Assembly (NCBI GenBank): GCA_965657945.1
Contig: CBFHPW010000025.1
Span: 1 to 30,406 of the forward strand
Length of the DNA stretch: 30,406 nucleotides
Direction of reading: 5' to 3'
Origin: CAJJDF01 sp965657945
GTDB taxonomy: Bacteria > Bacteroidota > Bacteroidia > Flavobacteriales_D > CAJJDF01
Shown piece after piece: positions 16,424 through 23,008 of this stretch. The notes under the pieces are model-generated. The model made no database searches. It saw nothing but the letters and a program-made list of their open reading frames with translations, and was not told where the DNA came from. The first letter of the stretch is position 1. Every line of letters starts with the position of its first letter. The position numbers and the translations under genes are program-made.

Positions 16424-17652
16424 GGATTTAATCTAAGTCCACCTACCTGCCTCAGATTTTTCTCTTCAAAGTCTTCCATCATCTTCACAGATTCATCTAC
16501 GTAATAGTACAAATCATTGCCTGGCAAAGCGCCCCGTTTGGTGTGTCTTCTGTCTCTGGTTTTTCCTAGCCTTACTACTACCATATTGTGAGTAGGAATG
16601 ACTGCAATGTATTGTCCCAAATGACCTATCAAGGAATAAAATGGAGTTTTGTGGTCGTAATCCAGCCACAAAGAATAGCCATAAATGGGCTGTTCTCCAG
16701 GAGAAAAAGCTGTCACATTGGGTGTTTTCATCAAAGCCACAAAACTCGAGTCTATGAGTTGTGTTCCATTCCAATTCCCGTTTTGCAAAATCAACTGACC
16801 AAATTTGGCAAAGTCTCTCGCATTGGAATACACACAGCAATATGCCTTTTCCATTCCATTTGGATTATCCAACGCCCAGTAAGCCGGAGTTCTCATTCCC
16901 ATCGGTTTCCAAAATTTTTGTGACAAATAATCCGATAACGGTTGATCGATTGCTCTGCGAATCACAATTCCTAAAAGCTGTGTCACCCCCGATAAATAAT
17001 TAAACTCCTTCCCCGATTCAGCCACAAATCCCCTACTCAAAATTTGCTCGGTAATGTCTCTTCCGTAATAAGCCTTGGCAGTTGGGTTCAGAGGAAAGTA
17101 ATAATTTTCGCTCCAATCGTAGCCGGCTGTCATGGAAGACAAATCGCCCACGGTACACAACTGAGCCAAAGAATCTTCCGATAACTCGGGCAAAAAATCC
17201 GTGATGGGCTGATTCAGACTGTATATAAAACCTTCTTCCAATGCTTTTCCCAAAAGCAGAGTGACCATTGTTTTTGAAACAGAAAATGAATTGGTGAGAC
17301 TCGTATCTGAATATCCATTAAAATAGGTTTCATTCCAAATTTCGCCCTCTTTTATGATCAAAAACCCAGCAGACTGATACGCTTCTAACTCTTGCAACAA
17401 AGTATCTGTGAGTGGGATTTCATTGTAGTGTTCGCTCAGACTCCATTCCTGAATTTTACCAGTGGCAATTTCTCTGGTATCAAAATCCAATCGGTCATCA
17501 ATGTTGGCAGTTTTGTTTCCTTTGAGGTAAGTGAGCTTTACTCCCCTAAAAATATATTGGTTGTCCGTGGCGTAAATGAGTACCACGCCCAAAACAAGGA
17601 GAATAAGAACAAAAGCAGAAAGTCGTTTTATGGTTTTAAAAATAATCTTCAT
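16420..17652 (-). CDS. Serine hydrolase, beta-lactamase class C/penicillin-binding-like
   Basis: About 410 residues from the ATG at 17652, chosen because it yields an N-terminal anchor (MKIIFKTIKR followed by LSAFVLILLVLGVVLIY); an in-frame ATG at 17727 would add 25 unusual residues. The class C (PF00144) catalytic set is present: S124-V-S-K127 in FSVSKTM, Y275-S-N277, and the HLG box (344-346, LIGHLGQY) in place of KTG. The enzyme is probably held at the periplasmic face of the inner membrane. Substrates of such proteins range from esters and peptides to D-amino acid bonds; true beta-lactamase activity should not be assumed. Confidence 0.9.
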   Translation of the reverse strand: MKIIFKTIKRLSAFVLILLVLGVVLIYATDNQYIFRGVKLTYLKGNKTANIDDRLDFDTREIATGKIQEWSLSEHYNEIPLTDTLLQELEAYQSAGFLIIKEGEIWNETYFNGYSDTSLTNSFSVSKTMVTLLLGKALEEGFIYSLNQPITDFLPELSEDSLAQLCTVGDLSSMTAGYDWSENYYFPLNPTAKAYYGRDITEQILSRGFVAESGKEFNYLSGVTQLLGIVIRRAIDQPLSDYLSQKFWKPMGMRTPAYWALDNPNGMEKAYCCVYSNARDFAKFGQLILQNGNWNGTQLIDSSFVALMKTPNVTAFSPGEQPIYGYSLWLDYDHKTPFYSLIGHLGQYIAVIPTHNMVVVRLGKTRDRRHTKRGALPGNDLYYYVDESVKMMEDFEEKNLRQVGGLRLNP

Positions 17653-17742
17653 TGAAATGATTTCGGAATCACTCAAATATAACAAAAATAGCTTTGAATC
17701 GATTGAGCTACACCAATTCGAAATCATTTACTCGGGTTATGA

Positions 17743-17978
17743 TTGCCTCCTATTAGGTAAACGAACCATCCCCATGCATTTTGAGCAACAAAACCTACCT
17801 CTTAAATGAATACTCACCGTAAAAAGTGATAAAAAACGCGTAATGTGTAACTTCCGGGTAACAACGAGTTATGGGCAATTAATACTACTATCAAAAACGG
17901 TTTCGTATGAATCTACCTGAGTGCTTTCCTTACTTGGATGAGAAAATAAAAAGGATAACAATAGTTCGTTTTAGAGTT
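17743..17978. repeat. Island repeat R1 (partial copy) before module 1
   Basis: This stretch aligns with R2, R3 and R4. Shared blocks include ATGCATTTTGAGCAACAAAA, CTACCTCTTAAATGA, GAGTTATGGGCAATT, CTATCAAAAACGGTT, GAGTGCTTTCCTTACTTGGAT and TAGTTCGTTTTAGAGTT (longest blocks split to 20 bases where needed). It is the most diverged copy and lacks the terminator hairpin on the left and the CAGGTG/CACCTG stem and signal-peptide part on the right. The following 93 bases up to the ATG at 18072 are unique and AT-rich. Confidence 0.85.
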
Positions 17979-18071
17979 CATAAAGGAGTAAATCAATAAT
18001 TTGAGAGTCAAATTTATTGAAGTAGTTCACTCCTCAATTAAAACTACTATTAATTTTAAAAATAATTAATT

Positions 18072-18593
18072 ATGAAAACTTTAAACTATGTAGTAGTATT
18101 GACACTACTACTCTCATTTTCATGTAATAAACAGAATGAAACACCACTTAACCCAATAAATAAAACAAAAGCAAAAAGCGATTTTGCAGAAAGTAATGAA
18201 TTATTTTATTTTGATATTCCAACTGAACATCAAGCTATTCCAAACGCATCAATTTCAAATACTGAAATTATTACTGAGGAAATGGAACTTGAAGACGGAA
18301 CTGTTTTACATGTTACTATTGAACATACTACATCTGAAGATGGAAAAATTATTTCAATAGGAGTTTCTGAAGAGTTTTGTGCTCTAAAGGAAATGAATTA
18401 TATTTCATTCATTACAGATAATGTTGACGAATTTAATAATGAAATAAATGCTCCTGAAAGACCACAAAGAGGTTGGTTGGGTAGATTTTTTATCGGAAGA
18501 GTTGTGCATACTCCATGTGTTCTTGGTGCTAGAAACTGGATGAATGATCCATGGTGGGGACCTCCATATGGTGGTGGTGAAGAGCCGTGTTAA
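18072..18593 (+). CDS. Module 1 lipoprotein with Trp/Gly/Cys-rich tail
   Basis: A 173-residue protein with a lipoprotein signal (MKTLNYVVVLTLLLSFSC, Cys18). After a Ser/Glu/Thr-rich linker there is a short mixed domain (GTVLHVTIEHTTSEDGK, SIGVSEEFCALKEM) and an unusual C-terminal tail rich in Trp, Gly and Pro with two or three cysteines (RGWLGRFFIGRVV, GARNWMNDPWWGPPYGGGEE, final Cys). I do not recognise a family. It is the first gene behind repeat R1 and has much lower GC than the core genes. A strong terminator follows 6 bases after the stop. Confidence 0.7.
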   Translation: MKTLNYVVVLTLLLSFSCNKQNETPLNPINKTKAKSDFAESNELFYFDIPTEHQAIPNASISNTEIITEEMELEDGTVLHVTIEHTTSEDGKIISIGVSEEFCALKEMNYISFITDNVDEFNNEINAPERPQRGWLGRFFIGRVVHTPCVLGARNWMNDPWWGPPYGGGEEPC

Positions 18594-18599
18594 TTTATT

Positions 18600-18632
18600 A
18601 AGCCTACTGATTTCAAAATCACTAGGCTTTTT
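18600..18632 (+). terminator. Intrinsic terminator after the module 1 lipoprotein
   Basis: AAGCCTA, one C-C mismatch, TGATT, a TCAA loop, AATCA, TAGGCTT and then a short T run form a long stem (12 pairs). It separates the lipoprotein gene from the next start at 18648, though read-through is possible. Confidence 0.85.
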
Positions 18633-18647
18633 CAAACATTCTTAAAT

Positions 18648-19478
18648 ATGAAAACAATTATTTTTTTAACATTTAACTTATTTTTCTTAATTTCTTTTAC
18701 TCAAAAAGAAGTATCATTTAAAATTTGTAATGTAAATCGAGAACCTATTGCTTTTGCAAACATAAGTGTAAACAACACAAATTACGGCTATTATAGTAAT
18801 CTAAAAGGAAATGTTATAATAAAAGCTTTAGACACTGACACCTTAATAATAAGCTGTATTGGTTACAAAACCATACATATATCAAATATTTATTACCTTG
18901 ACACGGTCTTTCTAAACGAAAAAGTAACAGAGTTACTCCCATTTAATATAAAATCCTCATACTCACATAAGAAATTAGGTTTTTTAGGAAAAAAGACATT
19001 GAGAGGAAGTAAACTTGGAAACATGTCAAATGTAATTTCTGGAATTAAAATTGAAAACCAGAAAAGGTATCTAATTGAGAATGTGGAAGTTTTTATAAAT
19101 AACAAAGTAATTGAACCTAAAAACCTATTAATTCTTCATATCTATAATATAAAAGACTCCTTACCTAATCAGAGTTTATTAGACTCAATCTTAATTATAC
19201 CAAACAAAGGAAAAGGTTGGACAAAAATTGATTTATCTGAACTTCAAATAACAATTAGTAACGACTTCTATGTTGGTGTTGAATCAGTCCCAAATTTTTA
19301 TTCCGATTCGAATAATAATTTAATTGATATGAAAGAACAGAACATTATATATATTAGAAGTGACATCAAAAAAGATAACTGGAAAATTAATACTATAAAA
19401 GGAAGAAGTAAATCACAATGGTATTATTACGATTATTATAGTATTTCTCCTATGATAAGAGTTAACGTAAAATTCTAA
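18648..19478 (+). CDS. Secreted protein with carboxypeptidase-like regulatory domain
   Basis: A 276-residue protein with a signal peptide (MKTIIFLTFNLFFLISFTQK). Residues about 22-92 form a CarboxypepD_reg-like (PF13715) beta-sandwich: NVNREPIAFANISVNNTNYG, SNLKGNVIIKA, DTLIISCIGYKTIHIS and VFLNEKV, the classic pattern 'new features, step-wise refinement, shift of the surface'. The remainder is beta-rich and ends with RVNVKF. Such domains usually sit at the N-terminus of TonB-dependent receptors; here there is no barrel, so this is a stand-alone secreted or surface protein of unknown role. It is the second gene of module 1 and very AT-rich. Confidence 0.75.
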   Translation: MKTIIFLTFNLFFLISFTQKEVSFKICNVNREPIAFANISVNNTNYGYYSNLKGNVIIKALDTDTLIISCIGYKTIHISNIYYLDTVFLNEKVTELLPFNIKSSYSHKKLGFLGKKTLRGSKLGNMSNVISGIKIENQKRYLIENVEVFINNKVIEPKNLLILHIYNIKDSLPNQSLLDSILIIPNKGKGWTKIDLSELQITISNDFYVGVESVPNFYSDSNNNLIDMKEQNIIYIRSDIKKDNWKINTIKGRSKSQWYYYDYYSISPMIRVNVKF

Positions 19479-19509
19479 AAGCCCATATCAAAATGTATCT
19501 TTAATAAGG

Positions 19510-19842
19510 TGCACCAATCATCACCATGCATTTTGAGCAAGAAAACTTACCTCTTAAATGAAAACTCACCTTAAAAAGTGAGAGAAAAAGCGTATTGGCT
19601 AACTTAATAAAAGCAACAAGTTATGGGCAATTTAACCAGCTATCAAAAACGGTTAAGCATGAATCATATCCGAGTGCTTTCCTTACTTGGATAAGAAAAT
19701 AAAAAGGAAAAAAATAGTTCGTTTTAGAGTTTGTAGCAGGTGTTTTTAACAATTTACTAACTCATTCACCTGTGAGTGGATACAAAAACAAAAATTATGA
19801 ACATGAAAATTTTAAAATTCTCATTATTATCAGCAATTCTTG
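19510..19842. repeat. Island repeat R2, ending inside the module 2 lipoprotein signal peptide
   Basis: Aligns without net gaps to 21151-21483 (R3); by eye about 18 of 333 positions differ, most of them in the first 110 bases. The right part spans a CAGGTG (19737-19742)/CACCTG (19767-19772) stem just before the start, and then the start codon and the first 15 or so codons. Similarity stops at the lipobox. The left terminator-like segment seen in R3 and R4 is absent. Confidence 0.95.
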
Positions 19843-20651
19843 GAATTGGTCTTTGGTCTTGTAGGAAAGAAATAGAACCAATAATTGATGCTAATGAAAT
19901 TCAAGCAAGTGAAATTCAAGCAAGTGAAATTAATACAAATCAATTCTCTCATAATTATAGAATTAAAAATATAATTAATGCGTTTGAAAACGAGTCATCA
20001 ATTGATAAAGAGAAATTTATTTCTATTATAAATTTAGAGTTTGAGGTTGAATTAAAACAACTTGAAGAACACACTTACTATAGCATTTTCTCAGATCCTT
20101 TTAAAATGCAAGAAATTACAAATCTTTTAACAGACAAATTAATTTATAATATAGACATACTAAATCCTGAGGATTATTCAGAGTTAACAATAAGTTTCTA
20201 CAATGAAGTAAACTCTAAAATTCCAAATAGTTTGAAAGTAAAAATACCAGTAATATGGAATGATATAAAAACTGGAGAAATCACTTCAAATAATTATATC
20301 TCTAAACTAGAAACAGAAAAAAACGAATTACTAAATAATAATCAGTGCACCTCAAATGAAACTATAATTATTGAAAGTTATTTTGAAATAATTAAAGAAT
20401 CTTATATCTTCTGGCATCCAACTAATTTAGGAGGAGAAGGATACTACTCTAAATACAATCATATTATAGATAATAAGTTTGATTTTTTCAATCAAACTGA
20501 AAGAGATGATAATGATTGGCCATCTGGTGCTGCTACACCCGATTATTTAAATGATGATGTAATTGGTGGAATCGCTGTTAGTGCTGTTAGCAAAGGCTGG
20601 TGGGGCATAATTGTAGGTGCCGTTTCTGCATCTCTTATGTCTGCAAATTAA
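19797..20651 (+). CDS. Module 2 lipoprotein with glycine-rich hydrophobic C-terminus
   Basis: A 284-residue protein from the ATG at 19797 (a GTG at 19776 and an ATG at 19803 are alternatives). The lipoprotein signal MNMKILKFSLLSAIL..SC is shared with the module 3 lipoprotein, and the mature start is charged (RKEIEP), with a short repeat of NEIQASEIQASEI. The centre is helical and Asn/Lys/Glu-rich. The last 30 residues are different: DDVIGGIAVSAVSKGWWGII and VGAVSASLMSAN, a hydrophobic Gly/Ala/Ser-rich segment resembling membrane-active peptides or bacteriocins. No family recognised. A two-helix membrane protein gene starts 6 bases downstream. Confidence 0.75.
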   Translation: MNMKILKFSLLSAILGIGLWSCRKEIEPIIDANEIQASEIQASEINTNQFSHNYRIKNIINAFENESSIDKEKFISIINLEFEVELKQLEEHTYYSIFSDPFKMQEITNLLTDKLIYNIDILNPEDYSELTISFYNEVNSKIPNSLKVKIPVIWNDIKTGEITSNNYISKLETEKNELLNNNQCTSNETIIIESYFEIIKESYIFWHPTNLGGEGYYSKYNHIIDNKFDFFNQTERDDNDWPSGAATPDYLNDDVIGGIAVSAVSKGWWGIIVGAVSASLMSAN

Positions 20652-20657
20652 TCAATT

Positions 20658-20864
20658 ATGAAAGACTTAAAATATTTTTTTAAAATATTCATTATACTAT
20701 TTATACTTGTTGGCACGATTAAATTATTTCGAGAATTATCGAACAGTAATAATTTTATACTTAATGAATTTCTAATTAATAATTATCAATTATTAATAGT
20801 AATTACTAGCATTGGTGCTTTAATATTAGCCATTATCAATAATTTAAAAAATAGAAAAAAATAA
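20658..20864 (+). CDS. Small two-helix membrane protein, possible partner of the module 2 lipoprotein
   Basis: A 68-residue protein with two transmembrane helices (about FFKIFIILFILVGTIKLF and LLIVITSIGALILAIINNL) and a basic C-terminus (NRKK). It starts 6 bases after the lipoprotein stop and ends 20 bases before a strong terminator, so it belongs to the same transcript. The size, topology and place are those of bacteriocin-type immunity proteins, but there is no recognisable family and the role is a guess. Confidence 0.65.
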   Translation: MKDLKYFFKIFIILFILVGTIKLFRELSNSNNFILNEFLINNYQLLIVITSIGALILAIINNLKNRKK

Positions 20865-20883
20865 ATCTATCAAATTTCTATTT

Positions 20884-20925
20884 AAACAGTTGAATTTCTA
20901 TTTTGTTATTCAACTGTTTTTTTTT
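20884..20925 (+). terminator. Intrinsic terminator of module 2
   Basis: AAACAGTTGAAT (20884-20895) pairs perfectly with ATTCAACTGTTT (20908-20919), followed by a T run to 20925. This closes the lipoprotein plus two-helix protein transcript. Confidence 0.92.
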
Positions 20926-20944
20926 ATTAAAGCCAATAACAAGG

Positions 20945-21483
20945 CATAAAAAACATAGAGCGTTTGGAGAGTATTCAAACGCCCTTTTTTATCTGCAAAG
21001 TCCGCGAAATATAAAATTTAGCATTAATGAAAAAGAAATTTACTCAAAAATGTCTCTTCTCTCGATAAATAATCTTTGAGTTGAAAAAAGTAAAGAACAG
21101 CCAAAAATTCATAGCCTTTCCGTAGCAGGTGAAGTTTGCCTCCCATTGAGTGCACGAACCATCACCATGCATTTCGAGCAACAAAATCTACCTCTTAAAT
21201 GAAAACTCCTGGCAAAGAGTGAGAGAAAAAGCGTAATGGCTAACTTACTAAAGGCAACAAGTTATGGGCAATTTAACCAGCTATCAAAAACGGTTAAGCA
21301 TGAATCATATCCGAGTGCTTTCCTTACTTGGATAAGAAAATAAAAAGGAAAAAAATAGTTCGTTTTAGAGTTTGTAGCAGGTGTTTTTATCAATTTACTA
21401 ACTCGTTCACCTGTGAGTGGACACAAAAACAAAAATTATGAACATGAAAATTTTAAAATTCTCATTATTATCAGCAATTCTTG
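20945..21483. repeat. Island repeat R3 (longest copy), ending inside the module 3 signal peptide
   Basis: Left part (20945-21150) matches R4 (from 22667): shared CATAAAAAACATAG, GCGTTTGGAGAGTATTCAAA, TCTGCAAAGTCCGC, GAGTTGAAAAAAGTAAAGAA and CAGCCAAAAATTCATAG. Right part (21151-21483) matches R2 through the start codon and signal peptide. R3 is therefore the copy that joins all segments of the repeat in one piece. Confidence 0.95.
20960..20990 (+). terminator. Terminator-like hairpin at the left end of R3
   Basis: GCGTTTG (20960-20966) pairs with CAAACGC (20976-20982) around a 9-base loop, followed by CC and six T. The same hairpin occurs in R4 with a longer stem. Confidence 0.75.
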
Positions 21484-21968
21484 CAGTTGCACTTTTCGCT
21501 TGTAATAAACAAGAAGAAGTAATAAATACTAAAAAGTCAATTACTATTGAACCTTCATTTGCTCAGCAAGGACCTTATATTAAAATGACTGGTACGATTA
21601 GAAGGGCTTTAGTGAAAAGAAAGAGGGATGGAAAAATATGTGATTGTCACGAATGCTTTGGAGTTTGTGATATTTCATTTAAATTTGGTTGGAAACCAAA
21701 AATGTATGCTGCCCCTCCAATTTCAATTGGTAATGGAAGTTATACAACTCGTATATATTTCAATGAAGAATTAGAACAATTTGAAGATGAATTTGGTATT
21801 GATTATGATTTAGATATTCCAAATGAATTTCTAAAAAATACTGGATACAATTCATTTACTTTAAAATCAGGATTATATAATTTCCATGAGGTTGGCGACA
21901 ACCTTTATGAAAATGGAGAAGATATACAAACCTATGGATATGTAGATGTTGATTGTGTTTTTAACTAA
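21438..21968 (+). CDS. Module 3 lipoprotein with a cysteine cluster
   Basis: A 176-residue protein from the ATG at 21438 (GTG at 21417 possible). The signal peptide MNMKILKFSLLSAIL is identical to that of the module 2 lipoprotein, then diverges at AVALFAC. The mature start is NKQEEVI. A basic segment and a CDCHECFGVCD cluster (four Cys, one His) could bind metal or form disulfides; the rest is Phe/Tyr/Asp-rich and beta-like. No family recognised. A second lipoprotein gene begins 55 bases after the stop. Confidence 0.72.
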   Translation: MNMKILKFSLLSAILAVALFACNKQEEVINTKKSITIEPSFAQQGPYIKMTGTIRRALVKRKRDGKICDCHECFGVCDISFKFGWKPKMYAAPPISIGNGSYTTRIYFNEELEQFEDEFGIDYDLDIPNEFLKNTGYNSFTLKSGLYNFHEVGDNLYENGEDIQTYGYVDVDCVFN

Positions 21969-22023
21969 AATTTATAAATTGGAGGAAGTAGTAAAATAAC
22001 TTCCCCACTAATATTTAACACAT

Positions 22024-22626
22024 ATGAAATATAAACTATTGATTCTTGTTTTTTTACTAACTAATTGTAGCGTAGTAGCAAGAGTAGCATTTGGAATAAA
22101 AAAACCGAAAGCGAGGTCAGCAGATTACATTCAAAAACATGCTGACAAATATCAACTAAATCACTTTAAACATTATTCTATAAGTGACAAAGGATTTATG
22201 GATTTTTTTGAACAGCCAGAAAGATTACCAGTAAAAAACTCCGTGAACAGTGTAATTATATTTAATGAAAAAGGTAAATTAATTCTACCCAAAGATTCTA
22301 TTGACTGCACTAGCGATATATCAAATTACATTTCACATTATAATAAATCAGATTATAACATAGTGTTTGACACAATCGAATTTAGAGATGTTTTTGGAAG
22401 CTCAATTTCATCTTTACATGGAAATACAAGTGATTTTTCTCAAACTAATGGCAAATCTCTTTTTGTAATTACCTGGGCTAGTTTTACGGGAAAACTTAAT
22501 AAAAATTTTACAAAGCCTTGGGCGGATTCAATTAAGAACATTATTAATTTAAATAATGCTGACGCTATATTCTTAAGCTTTGATTTTAGAGAAAATTGGG
22601 ACTTTGAAAAATATCGTCCAGAATAA
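22024..22626 (+). CDS. Hypothetical lipoprotein, second gene of module 3
   Basis: A 200-residue protein with a lipoprotein signal (MKYKLLILVFLLTNC, Cys15) not related to the shared leader. The mature part is a mixed alpha/beta domain: HYSISDKGFMDFFEQPERL, SVIIFNEKGKLILP, FVITWASFTGKLNKNF and DAIFLSFDFRENWDFEK. No catalytic motif is evident; the strand-helix order is faintly thioredoxin-like, but the CxxC is missing. Very AT-rich. Repeat R4 starts 40 bases after the stop. Confidence 0.7.
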   Translation: MKYKLLILVFLLTNCSVVARVAFGIKKPKARSADYIQKHADKYQLNHFKHYSISDKGFMDFFEQPERLPVKNSVNSVIIFNEKGKLILPKDSIDCTSDISNYISHYNKSDYNIVFDTIEFRDVFGSSISSLHGNTSDFSQTNGKSLFVITWASFTGKLNKNFTKPWADSIKNIINLNNADAIFLSFDFRENWDFEKYRPE

Positions 22627-22666
22627 AAAAATTACTACGATTTAAAACAAAAGACTCATCACGAGA

Positions 22667-23000
22667 CATAAAAAACATAGGGCGTTTGGAGAGTATTCAA
22701 ACGCCCTTTTATATCTGCAAAGTCCGCTAAATATAAAATTTGGCATTAATGAAAAACAAATTTAATCCACCAACATTTCTTCTCTCGATTGATATTCTTT
22801 GAGTTGAAAAAAGTAAAGAACAGCCAAAAATTCATAGTCTTTCCATAGCAAGTAAAGTTTACCTCCTATTGAGAGTACGAATCAGCACTCTGCATTTCGA
22901 GCAACAAAACCAACCTCTTAAATGAAAATTCCTGGCAAAGAAGGAGCTAAAAGATGTAATGTGTATATTTCTTAGAATAACAAGTTGTAAAGCATTTAAA
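22667..23000. repeat. Island repeat R4, before the TIR-NTPase gene
   Basis: Matches R3 from 20945 with an offset of 1722-1723 bases for about 270 bases, then more weakly (AACAAGTTGTAAAGCATTTAA against AACAAGTTATGGGCAATTTAA, each cut to 20 bases or less when compared) and stops about 10 bases before the TIR gene's ATG. The segment containing the leader stem and signal peptide is absent. Confidence 0.92.
22680..22710 (+). terminator. Terminator-like hairpin at the left end of R4
   Basis: GGGCGTTTG (22680-22688) pairs with CAAACGCCC (22698-22706), a perfect 9-bp stem, followed by four T. It could end the module 3 transcript. Confidence 0.75.
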
Positions 23001-23008
23001 ACCAAACT

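Noticed and set aside
16514..17003. Several open frames overlapping the serine hydrolase gene
   Set aside because: They are out-of-frame shadows of a gene with a complete catalytic motif set.
16420..17652. Antibiotic resistance beta-lactamase
   Set aside because: The class C motifs define a broad esterase/peptidase family; the membrane anchor and HLG box do not point to beta-lactam hydrolysis.
17576..17809. 77-codon plus-strand frame covering the start of R1
   Set aside because: Much of it is antisense to the serine hydrolase gene. Only its tail, shared among the R copies, is of interest and is reported as a finding rather than a gene.
22024..22626. Thioredoxin-like fold for the second lipoprotein of module 3
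   Set aside because: No CxxC or other thioredoxin motif is present; the strand order alone is too weak.
17743..23000. R repeats as integron attC sites or a CRISPR array
   Set aside because: Repeat spacing is about 1.4-1.8 kb with genes between, not short spacers, so it is not CRISPR. I looked for the RYYYAAC...GTTRRRY ends of attC and did not find a matching pair, and no integrase gene is present.
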